Positions 1-7,300 of a stretch of 8,063 bases of DNA are shown one piece after another. Origin of the DNA: Methanobacteriota archaeon (GTDB lineage Archaea > Thermoplasmatota > Poseidoniia > Poseidoniales > Poseidoniaceae); NCBI GenBank assembly GCA_002726845.1, contig PBSP01000084.1, positions 1 to 8,063 on the forward strand, read 5' to 3'. Under the pieces are notes generated by a model, which made no database searches, had not been told where the DNA came from, and was given only the letters and a program-made list of their open reading frames with translations. Position numbers and translations under genes: made by a program. Each line of letters begins with the position of its first letter. The stretch's first letter is position 1.

Positions 1-1
1 C

Positions 2-1228
2 TGGGTCTGCACCTTTGCAATGTTCATGGTTGCTCTTGTGGTCCTGCTCGCTTTTGTAAGTGCAATCCTGTCCCCTCCAAGAGTCGATCCTCCATCAGCA
101 AGCGAACTTGTCGCAATTCCTGGAATCAATCCCGTAATCCCCTTGTGGTGGGGATTGATTGGTTTCATCGTTGCACTCGTCATTCATGAGTTTGGCCACG
201 GTTTGCTGGCAAGAGGTCACGGTATGCGCATCCGATCGTTTGGTCTTTTGCAGTTGGGGCCGCTTCCACTCGGCGCGTTCGCAGAGCCTGAAGGGGAAGA
301 ATTGTTCCGGGCACCGAGACGGGAACGGCAGCGCATGTTTGCTGCTGGTCCTGCAACAAACCTGTTCGCGTCGTTCGTGCTGTTGTTGTTGTTAGGGGGT
401 ATTGCCGGTCAATTTGCCTCTGGAGATCAGTCCTTGCACGTCAAAGGCATCGTCAAGGATGAGGGAGCAGATCAGGCTGGTATGTTGCCATGGGACACCA
501 TTGAGACAATGGATGATGTCGATATTGTCGGACTCGACGGATTTTACGATACCATTGGAACCTACAAAGCGGGAGATTCGGTCCTTATCGGAGTACTGCA
601 TCAGGACGGAACCAGGGAAACGTTGAACGCTACACTTTCGGACAAATACGCATACTACGAAAATCTTGGCTACTCTGAGGAGCAATTGGAGATGCTTGAA
701 ATCTCTCCAGGCGACCCATTCCTCGGTGTTGAGGGTCTTGCATCGAACACAGCGGGAATCGACCGGATTGCTGGTCCGCTATCTCCAAATTACGATTATT
801 CAATGATTCAACGTGTGCTCGTAGCGCCAATTCACGTTGTGACCATCATGATCATTCCGTTCGAGCTCCAAGGAGTGGCGATGCATCCAAACGAGGAGGC
901 GATGTTGGAAGCAGATGACACCTTGCTCGGCAACCTTGTGGGGAAGGAAGGTTTGCTGCTGCTGGTCAATCTCATGTTTTGGCTTATGTGGGTCAATGTT
1001 TTGCTTGGATTTACCAATCTCATACCCATGGTTCCCTTTGACGGTGGTCACATGTTCAAGGACATGGTTCATGCAGGATTGTCAAGGATTCGTGCCATTG
1101 GGCGTAAGCTCAAACTTTGGAACTTTCATCCGCTATGGGTCGACCAAATATCCAGAAAAGCAAGCAATCTCTCATCGCTAGGATTGTTGTTTATCCTGCT
1201 CTTCATCCTGCTGATACCGTACTTCTGA
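2..1228 (+). CDS. Site-2 protease family (M50) intramembrane metalloprotease, 5' end missing
   Basis: Zinc metalloprotease that would cut substrates inside or beside the membrane. Numbering from the ATG at base 20, the zinc motif HEFGH is at residues 56-60, inside a hydrophobic segment. An AAGPATN segment follows at 108-114, and the second metal motif, N-L-I-P-x-x-P-x-D-G-G, spans 333-343 with D341 the likely third zinc ligand. Residues about 140-205 look PDZ-like (GADQAGM near the start). Hydrophobic segments are near 2-18, 39-55, 108-128, 312-333 and 385-402; the last ends the protein. The frame is open to the left edge (W-V-C-T-F-A before M1, continuing the first membrane helix), so the true start probably lies outside the window, although ATG 20 or 26 cannot be excluded. 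The stop at 1226-1228 directly abuts the stop of the opposing resolvase gene. Family assignment is firm; substrate unknown. Confidence 0.9.
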   Translation, partial: WVCTFAMFMVALVVLLAFVSAILSPPRVDPPSASELVAIPGINPVIPLWWGLIGFIVALVIHEFGHGLLARGHGMRIRSFGLLQLGPLPLGAFAEPEGEELFRAPRRERQRMFAAGPATNLFASFVLLLLLGGIAGQFASGDQSLHVKGIVKDEGADQAGMLPWDTIETMDDVDIVGLDGFYDTIGTYKAGDSVLIGVLHQDGTRETLNATLSDKYAYYENLGYSEEQLEMLEISPGDPFLGVEGLASNTAGIDRIAGPLSPNYDYSMIQRVLVAPIHVVTIMIIPFELQGVAMHPNEEAMLEADDTLLGNLVGKEGLLLLVNLMFWLMWVNVLLGFTNLIPMVPFDGGHMFKDMVHAGLSRIRAIGRKLKLWNFHPLWVDQISRKASNLSSLGLLFILLFILLIPYF

Positions 1229-1867
1229 TCAACGAAGGACTGTTCGACGACGTTGAAGCTCATCGAGGATTGAAGTTTTTACTTCAGACACTTCACGAGG
1301 CATTGCATCGGTAGTACTGCGTTTCTGGATGTACTCGAGGGTCGGCGAATGTTGGTTTTGCTGACAAACGATGTTGATGAACTCGTTCAACGGCATCCCT
1401 TGATCCCAATCAATAAATGCGCGATTCTTTCGAGTCTTTGGCAGCGGAGGTATGCGTCGTGCAAGAACCCGCAATCGCCCCTCAAGCGTTGAGGTTTCGA
1501 CCCTGAAGATGCGCCATGAATCGCCTCGAACCCCTTTCAGACGGTGCGCATAGAGTGGCATCAAACCGCAACGCTCACCTTCGTAGACGAGAGCATTGTA
1601 TTGCTCAAGCGTTCGACCACTCAGGTAAATCTTCTTCGATTTCGTTGTCTTTACCTCGATAGGAAACGAGATGTCACCTCGTAACGCAAGGAGATCACCG
1701 CTCCCCTCAATACCCGAACCCGCAGCACGAACAACAAGGAATGGTCGTTGAATAACAAGTCGCATGCGTTGTTTTTCAACGGTTGAGCACGACCTGATAA
1801 CCGCCTCTACACCTGCTGGAATGCCTGCGAGAACGTGTCGCAATTCCCGCTCATACTGGCTTGTCAC
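1229..1867 (-). CDS. hjc: Archaeal Holliday junction resolvase, Hjc-like, with insertion and C-terminal extension
   Basis: Predicted structure-specific endonuclease resolving four-way DNA junctions in recombination and fork repair. The 212-residue product has the Hjc active-site pattern: ERE at 6-8, VVRAAGSG at 45-52, D58, the IEVK motif at 70-73 (E71, K73), and a WRIF strand after residue 115. This matches the E...D...ExK nuclease fold of archaeal Hjc, which is usually about 120-140 residues. Two parts are extra: about 24 residues (16-40) between the first helix and the VVRAAGS strand, and about 90 residues at the C-terminus (after 120) containing a proline-rich RRIPPLPK stretch and a basic end. 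The start is GTG at 1865-1867; a stop at 1883-1885 leaves no earlier ATG/GTG/TTG candidate. No Shine-Dalgarno is seen; a TATA-like box sits at -30 to -25, which suggests a leaderless transcript. Shares a divergent intergenic region with the next gene. Confidence 0.85.
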   Translation of the reverse strand: MTSQYERELRHVLAGIPAGVEAVIRSCSTVEKQRMRLVIQRPFLVVRAAGSGIEGSGDLLALRGDISFPIEVKTTKSKKIYLSGRTLEQYNALVYEGERCGLMPLYAHRLKGVRGDSWRIFRVETSTLEGRLRVLARRIPPLPKTRKNRAFIDWDQGMPLNEFINIVCQQNQHSPTLEYIQKRSTTDAMPREVSEVKTSILDELQRRRTVLR

Positions 1868-1891
1868 AGGACTCGATTGATGTCAACCGCC

Positions 1892-1897
1892 TTTATT
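1892..1897 (-). promoter_or_regulatory. TATA-like box for the resolvase gene
   Basis: On the minus strand AATAAA lies at -30 to -25 relative to the GTG start at 1867, the spacing expected for an archaeal TATA box if transcription starts at the start codon. A second A/T-rich candidate (GTAAAAT, 1908-1914) about 16 bases further upstream would instead give a short leader. Assigned by position and base content only. Confidence 0.4.
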
Positions 1898-1957
1898 GAC
1901 TTCGGTGATTTTACGACATACGACCGCCGTTCAAGACAGACGAACACAGACGGGAGA

Positions 1958-1963
1958 TTATAT
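1958..1963 (+). promoter_or_regulatory. TATA-like box with purine-rich BRE-like lead-in for the RNase H-fold gene
   Basis: TTATAT preceded by GGGAGA (1952-1957) resembles an archaeal BRE plus TATA element. It lies at -29 to -24 from the GTG at 1987 but only -20 to -15 from the earlier in-frame GTG at 1978. This is the main reason for choosing 1987 as the start. Confidence 0.5.
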
Positions 1964-1986
1964 GGCACCGCCTTGTCGTGGTCTTT

Positions 1987-2730
1987 GTGAAGAAAGTCTT
2001 CGTCCGAACTGAAGATTTTCAACTCGCGTATAGGGTAATGCAAATTCTTCGCACCCGAGACATCGATGTGGAGCAGATTTCACTTGAAAAACCGCTACCT
2101 GCAAAGGACTCCGTTTGGATTGGAACCTTCAACGAAGTCGCCGAAAGGTCAACCGAAGGCCGACCTATTGCAACCGAAATCAACTCAATCGATGTGTCCA
2201 TAGAGGCAGCAATCCTCGCGCTCAAAGGCTCAACAAAGACGCATCGATTTACGTTGGGTATCGATACGGGCCCCCGGCCTGGACTTGCTTGGTTCACCGA
2301 CGGCGTATTGATCGACACGAAACAGACCGAGTCGGTTGTAGAATGCATTTCTTTGATTCAATCCTTGATTGAACATCATGAATTTGAACATCTTTTGATC
2401 CGCATGGGCAGGGGTTCACCGTCGCATCGGAATCGCCTTGCGAATGCAATGCTTGCGCAGGGCTATGTCGTTGAATTGGTCGACGAGCGGAAAACATCCA
2501 AGGGATTGAACAGAAACGAACATGCGATTTCTGCCGTTCGGATTGCAACACTTTCCGGTGAACGCATACACGAAATGTTTCCATCCAATCCTACCGATGG
2601 CGAATTGCGAGAGCTGCAACGGAGGAGCCGAATCAAAAGCAGCGGGCGCATCACCATCTCATCAGAATTGGCTCGAAGAGTTGCTTTGGGTGAGATTACA
2701 CTTGAGGAAGCGATTAGCAAGGTCATTTGA
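1987..2730 (+). CDS. Predicted RNase H-fold (RuvC/YqgF-like) protein, uncharacterised
   Basis: I do not recognise a named family; the fold call is from motifs. Numbered from GTG 1987 (247 residues): residues 1-80 form a small alternating alpha/beta domain (MKKVFVR start); 88-195 resemble an RNase H core. The core has GID plus GPRPG at 91-99 (D93 in the position of the first catalytic acid), a glycine-rich strand RMGRGSP at 139-145, VDERKTS at 165-171 (D166/E167) and RNEHAISA at 176-183 (E178), the spacing seen in RuvC/YqgF-type proteins. The tail (about 205-247) is basic, then helical, ending in an ALGEITLEEAI-type motif. GTG 1978 is an alternative start, but the TATA-like box at 1958-1963 favours 1987. 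It is divergent from the resolvase gene and its stop overlaps the diadenylate cyclase stop by 8 bases. A nuclease working with Hjc is possible but inferred; a non-catalytic fold member is equally open. Confidence 0.7.
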   Translation: MKKVFVRTEDFQLAYRVMQILRTRDIDVEQISLEKPLPAKDSVWIGTFNEVAERSTEGRPIATEINSIDVSIEAAILALKGSTKTHRFTLGIDTGPRPGLAWFTDGVLIDTKQTESVVECISLIQSLIEHHEFEHLLIRMGRGSPSHRNRLANAMLAQGYVVELVDERKTSKGLNRNEHAISAVRIATLSGERIHEMFPSNPTDGELRELQRRSRIKSSGRITISSELARRVALGEITLEEAISKVI

Positions 2731-3571
2731 GACGAACGCGATAGCGCTCTCGGCCGTTTGCATAGAGGACGATACTGCCAGTTGATGAAACAGCGATACC
2801 AATGCCTTCCGTTAACTGGGAAACGGCTCGAGCGGCAAGGTGACGGCCGCCTTCTCCTGATTTTGGTGTCAAGCCAGCAGGCACCAGTATGTATCGACCA
2901 GCGTCACTGGCTATCCCATCTCTGTTGAACAAAATCGCTCCATCGAGCCATGCAAATTCTGCCAGCGTTTCGTGATTTTCTTTGTTCTTCACATCCCGCT
3001 TCGCAACGCTGTGCCCTTTGAATGGATTGAGAACCATGGCAGTAGAATGGCCACGCATTTTCTGAATGTTACCGATTGCAAACAAAGCACCAATGGCCGT
3101 ACCTTCCCGGCCTCGGGTGCCGATTGCGCGAGCCAATTCGATCATTCGGATCAGGACTTCAAGATCGATTCCTTGCTCTTCAGCGAGAGCTGTGAGTCGT
3201 TCGGCTCCGAGCATCTTTGTATCGACCGTGATGACACCATCGATTGGCTCGGCGAGAACGATGAGCAATCGCCCTCCCTTTGCAATCCAACGTTCACCCA
3301 TACCCTGCAAAACAAGGTCGTAAAGTTCGTTCAAAATGGACAAACCCTTGGAAGACAGACCTTCTACCAGTACTTGTGCATCGATTCCATGCTCCGCCAA
3401 TGCGTCGCGGACACGCGTCAAACTCGTCATCACCCGCAGCGGAAGATTGGAGGGAAGGACTTCACCAACCGAGCGTACTTTTCGGCTGTCGTTGGAGACC
3501 ATCAAGACCGCATCAAATGACGACGATGACGATTCAAGTGCGACGCTCACCATGTGAGGAAGGTCGCTCAT
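2723..3571 (-). CDS. dacZ: Diadenylate cyclase, archaeal DacZ-like (c-di-AMP synthesis)
   Basis: Predicted to join two ATP into cyclic di-AMP in the cytoplasm; in halophilic archaea the DacZ enzyme is linked to osmotic control. The 282-residue protein has an N-terminal alpha/beta domain (about 19-140) as in archaeal DacZ, then a DAC domain: GREGTAIGALFAIG at 154-167, the DGA motif at 210-212, and GGRHLAA at 241-247, followed by a SSTGSIVLY strand. DGA and RH(x) are the nucleotide and metal-binding signatures of DisA_N domains. The third position of the second motif is Leu, not the Arg of bacterial RHR; I believe RHL occurs in archaeal members but cannot check. There is no DisA-type DNA-binding C-terminus. 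Start ATG at 3571 lies 9 bases after the macro-domain stop, indicating co-transcription; a second Met at residue 7 is an alternative start. Confidence 0.88.
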   Translation of the reverse strand: MSDLPHMVSVALESSSSSFDAVLMVSNDSRKVRSVGEVLPSNLPLRVMTSLTRVRDALAEHGIDAQVLVEGLSSKGLSILNELYDLVLQGMGERWIAKGGRLLIVLAEPIDGVITVDTKMLGAERLTALAEEQGIDLEVLIRMIELARAIGTRGREGTAIGALFAIGNIQKMRGHSTAMVLNPFKGHSVAKRDVKNKENHETLAEFAWLDGAILFNRDGIASDAGRYILVPAGLTPKSGEGGRHLAARAVSQLTEGIGIAVSSTGSIVLYANGRERYRVRLK

Positions 3572-3580
3572 GTTGAGACC

Positions 3581-4207
3581 TCAGTCGTTTGTTGTGTCAA
3601 TACCAGGAAGCAAATCGTTGATTTCGCGGTAGACTGTTCGCATGTTGGAAATGAAATTCTTTTCTTTGACAACGATGGTGAACGTCTTAATGCCAGGATT
3701 GTCCTCACCATCGAGCAACCCTAGGAGCGTTTCAAGGGTAAGACGCGCCCCCTCCCGATGGGGATAAGCAAACACACCCATGCTCAGTGGTGGTGAGATA
3801 ACCGTCTCAACATCTCCAAGTTCCCTAAGCGTAGAAAAGAGATTGTGGTATGTCGCTGGTAACAGTTCGCGTCGGTTTTCATCTTGGTTGGGTCGTCGGC
3901 AATCCGGACCAACAACATGGATGATGTGTTTGAAGCGATCTGCCAAGGCATAGGGTTCGGTGGTTACATTGTGTGTGACTGCGCATGGTGGAGCGTTGAT
4001 TTTTCTCATTTCAAGGCAAATGTTTCGAGTGGCTTGTGTGAGTTCTTGACCGGCTTTTTGATGAATCATGTTGTCAAGCCCTTCTCGTCCCGAAAGTCGA
4101 TTGTTTGCAGGGGTAATGAGGACGTCTCCTTCATGCTTCCAGACGTCTCCGCCGACAACGCGTAGTGTACCCCACTTGCAGGTCCGGGCCATGTACAACT
4201 CCGCCAT
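3581..4207 (-). CDS. Macro-domain protein (ADP-ribose or related nucleotide binding/hydrolysis)
   Basis: Single macro domain, probably binding ADP-ribose or a derivative, perhaps removing ADP-ribose or deacylating it. Numbered from ATG 4207 (208 residues): GGDVW at 19-23 (D21 in the adenine-contacting position), ITPANN at 31-36 (N35/N36 in the catalytic-loop position), GLDNMIH at 43-49, AG at 52-53, HIIHVVGP at 93-100, and SPPLSMGVFAYP at 137-148 (phosphate loop). All expected macro landmarks are present in order. A TTG directly upstream at 4208-4210 is in frame but less likely than the ATG; another Met, six residues in (4192), is possible. A TATA-like box at -31 to -26 supports ATG 4207 with a leaderless message. 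It is the first gene of a probable two-gene operon with the diadenylate cyclase, suggesting an unproven role in nucleotide-signal metabolism. Confidence 0.85.
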   Translation of the reverse strand: MAELYMARTCKWGTLRVVGGDVWKHEGDVLITPANNRLSGREGLDNMIHQKAGQELTQATRNICLEMRKINAPPCAVTHNVTTEPYALADRFKHIIHVVGPDCRRPNQDENRRELLPATYHNLFSTLRELGDVETVISPPLSMGVFAYPHREGARLTLETLLGLLDGEDNPGIKTFTIVVKEKNFISNMRTVYREINDLLPGIDTTND

Positions 4208-4232
4208 CAATCTCTCACAGGGGGCTACCCTT

Positions 4233-4238
4233 CATATT
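4233..4238 (-). promoter_or_regulatory. TATA-like box for the macro-domain/dacZ operon
   Basis: On the minus strand AATATG preceded by purine-rich CTGAAAG lies at -31 to -26 from the ATG at 4207. The position is close to that of the boxes before the resolvase and RNase H-fold genes. No Shine-Dalgarno precedes the ATG. Confidence 0.45.
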
Positions 4239-4292
4239 CTTTCAGTGGTTTTCTGATGGGAACTGCAGGTTTGGTCACCAAATTCATGGGGA

Positions 4293-4301
4293 TTTTATCA
4301 A
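4293..4301 (+). promoter_or_regulatory. Weak candidate promoter for the giant secreted-protein gene
   Basis: TTTTATCAA is the most A/T-rich stretch in the 127-base intergenic region 4208-4334 and would place initiation near 4320, giving a leader of roughly 15 bases before ATG 4335. The -30 to -25 window (TGCTAA, 4305-4310) is a poor TATA box, so the leaderless pattern of the neighbouring genes is not clear here. Confidence 0.2.
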
Positions 4302-4334
4302 TACTGCTAAACTGGGATTTGATGTCGGCTGATT

Positions 4335-7300
4335 ATGGCAGGACGAGCAGCAAGTTTGTTTCTCGTGTCGCTCATGCTCGGTTCTCTGTTTAGCGTTTTA
4401 TTCGAACCGCCTCAATTGGAAGAAGAAGCCAGTGTTTTGGAGTCAGAAGAACGCCTTTTCGAAGGTTTCACAACCGGCGAAAACTGGCTGAATTTGAACA
4501 ACCAGACCATCGCTGTTCCAAACGGTTTCAACACCGTTGATGTGTACGACTACAGCGATGTTGGCGTGCTCATCAACAACAAATCAGATGCGAGCAAAAC
4601 AATTGGATGGGCATTTGTTGAGGCGAGAAACATTAGCCTCAATCGAGTGTTTGTGTTTGATTTGGACGGTACGCCAACCGGCGAAACCATCAATCGCGAT
4701 CAATTCAATGAGTACTTTGCCCTACCGTTTTTAGAGATGTTAAACAACCGTAGCAACTTGTCCGAAATGAATTACTTGGTTACGAGTAAAGGAATGCCTC
4801 TGCGCGTCAACGGTGGGGCAGACAAAGCGTCCTTCGACCAAGAATTCGCTTTGCTTGGAGGATCCTACAACAGCAGTATCGGTGGCAATTACTGGTCGAC
4901 ACACACCTATGGGCCTTTATCAGGCGGTGATTTTGAGTCGTTTTCAAGACAGAAACACGGTTTTTACCTGGTGACAAGACTCACAGGATACACCGTTGAA
5001 ACTGCACTCAATCTTATTCAAAAAGCAAACAACAGCTTAGGGCAGAGTGGGACCTATGTTTTGGATTTGGCAACGAACCGCAACGAATCTGGATACAAAT
5101 TCTGGAACGACGATTTGTATGCTGCAAACGCAACGCTTTCTGAGTTGTACAATCAAAGCGTTCATTTTGACGAAGAAACGGGATTTGTCACCAACGTTAG
5201 CAATGTGATGGGTTACGCCTCTTGGGGGTCCAATGACGGAGATTGGGGGCGAAATTGGGGCAGAAATTCTGGATTTGAGACCGAGGATGCATCGTGGTCA
5301 AGCGGTATCCGATATTGGAATGCAACCGTGCCCACCCTTTCAGCGGGTGACGCATTCGCATGGAAGTACCAAACGGATGTCAAGAACGGTGGTAATGCTG
5401 CTGTGGAAGCATCCATTTCTGCGTCTTGTTCGGATGAGTCAAGCAACGGCACGCAAGGCATCTTCGCAGAGTATTTTGACAACGAAGGTGTGAGTTTCAA
5501 TACCGGTTCGATGCCATCCCTCATCGATCGCATACCTGAGCACACCCGTATTGAGTCATCTCTTCAATACAATTCAATGAATTCCGCCTATCCAGGTTTA
5601 GACGATCGATTCAAGAACAACTGGGGAGCCAGATTTAGCGGCCTCATCGACATTCCTGAAACTGGAAATTGGACGTTCTATCTTACCACAGATGACGGTA
5701 GTGAATTGTGGTTGGATGGCACCAGTCTCATCACCAATTACGGTTCGCACGGAATGCGCGAACGCTCAGGCGTTCGCAATTTGTCCACCGGCTTGCACGA
5801 TTTCAAAATTGAATTTTTCCAAGGTGGAGGACCGCACGGTCTGCATCTGAAATGGGAAGGACCAAATCAAAGCAAAGCAATGGTGCCAGCAACTGCGTTT
5901 GTTGTTTCTGATGGTAAACCTCCTTCACCCTCGACGCTGATTCATGCATGGAATTTTGACGAGGGTGTGGGGAACCAAACCAACGATTCGGTTGCAAACG
6001 GCTCGACGTTAAACCTCCGCAACATGGATGCTACAAACTGGCGAAGTTGTGCCGATGGAGGGTGCCTGTGGTACGATGGTGTCGACGATTATACCGAAGT
6101 GGATGTCGATGATTGGGTTGGGAATTTCACAGTCAGTCAATGGGTTTGGGCAAATTCAACCACACTTCCAAATTATGCATCCGTACTTGCTGTTTCCAAC
6201 AACGCTGGCTCGAACACATCGTTCCAACATGCAATCTTTAGCGGAGAATGGAGGTTGCACAACAACCAAACCCACACTTTCGGTGATGTTGAGGCTCAAC
6301 AATGGATGCATCTTGCTACCGTCTTTGACAACGGTGAAGCTCGTCAATACTTGGACGGCGTTCATGTTCGCACGACTTCATTTCCGTCTGGTTCGCTGAA
6401 CAACATAGATCTGTACAAATTGGGCGTGAATCGAGCGGGTTCGACGTTTTTCGAAGGCATGATCGACAAGGTGATGGTTTGGGAAAGTGCCCTCTCGGAC
6501 GATGAAATTACAATACTAAGCCGTGACATCTACCAAGACTGTCAAGCCTATTCCGGTTCAGGGGCATCAGGTGCTTCTCTTGAACAAGTTGTCACCATAG
6601 ATGCGGAAAACAAGGGTCATGCTTGGATTGTTTCTCTTGAAGGTAAGCGCAATGGTGATGTTTACGGAAGTTACACCATGATCGTTGAAGCCATCGACGA
6701 ACAAGGAAACATACTGTCGACAAACACATCGGAGGCAAAAACATTCGAGAACAATTGGGGAGCGGATGCGATGCGCTTCCGTCCGCACGAAAATGCTTCA
6801 TCCCTACGTATTTTCATCCCACTGAACGTGGTTGCAACATCAACCAGTGGGTCGGTATATCTCGATGGTTTCAGTCTCAAAGCGATACGTCCTCACATGT
6901 CATGGCTGAACGGTTCCATCGCCGAGACCGCTGTATCAACAGGTGGCCGTTCGTTCAACCTTGACACCACTTATGGCCAATCTCTCGTTGCAGATTTGCT
7001 CGAAGATGGTGTCAGCGGCGTCAAAGGTTATGTCTACGAACCGTACTTAACTGCAGTCGGACAACCAAGCGTCCTTTTCTCGATGTATGCTCAAGGTTAC
7101 AATTTTGCTGAGGCAAATGCTGCAGCAAACACCTACCTTTCGTGGATGGGCGTTGTGGTTGGTGATCCAAAAATGGCACCGTATTTCAGCACCTTGCACG
7201 ATGTTGAAGTTCTTGATACACGAACACTCAACAACTTCTCTGTTGGACAAACTGGATACATCGAAGTGGCTCTACAGAACTTAGGTATGGCAGGAGGCCA

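Noticed and set aside
1962..2012. ATG at 1962 next to the TATA-like box as a start for the RNase H-fold gene
   Set aside because: It is in another frame and stops after 16 codons; it also overlaps the box itself.
2972..3520. 182-codon plus-strand frame inside the diadenylate cyclase gene
   Set aside because: Entirely antisense to a gene with clear DAC motifs; its translation shows no domain pattern.
2723..3571. Bacterial DisA carrying a Holliday-junction-binding domain
   Set aside because: The DAC domain is at the C-terminus and nothing follows it; the N-terminal alpha/beta domain matches the archaeal DacZ layout instead.
4208..4334. Possible small RNA or tRNA in the intergenic region
   Set aside because: No cloverleaf or stable stem was seen; the stretch is explained by two divergent promoters.
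5213..5545. 110-codon minus-strand frame
   Set aside because: Antisense to the jelly-roll and PA14 segment of the giant protein; no motif, no promoter.
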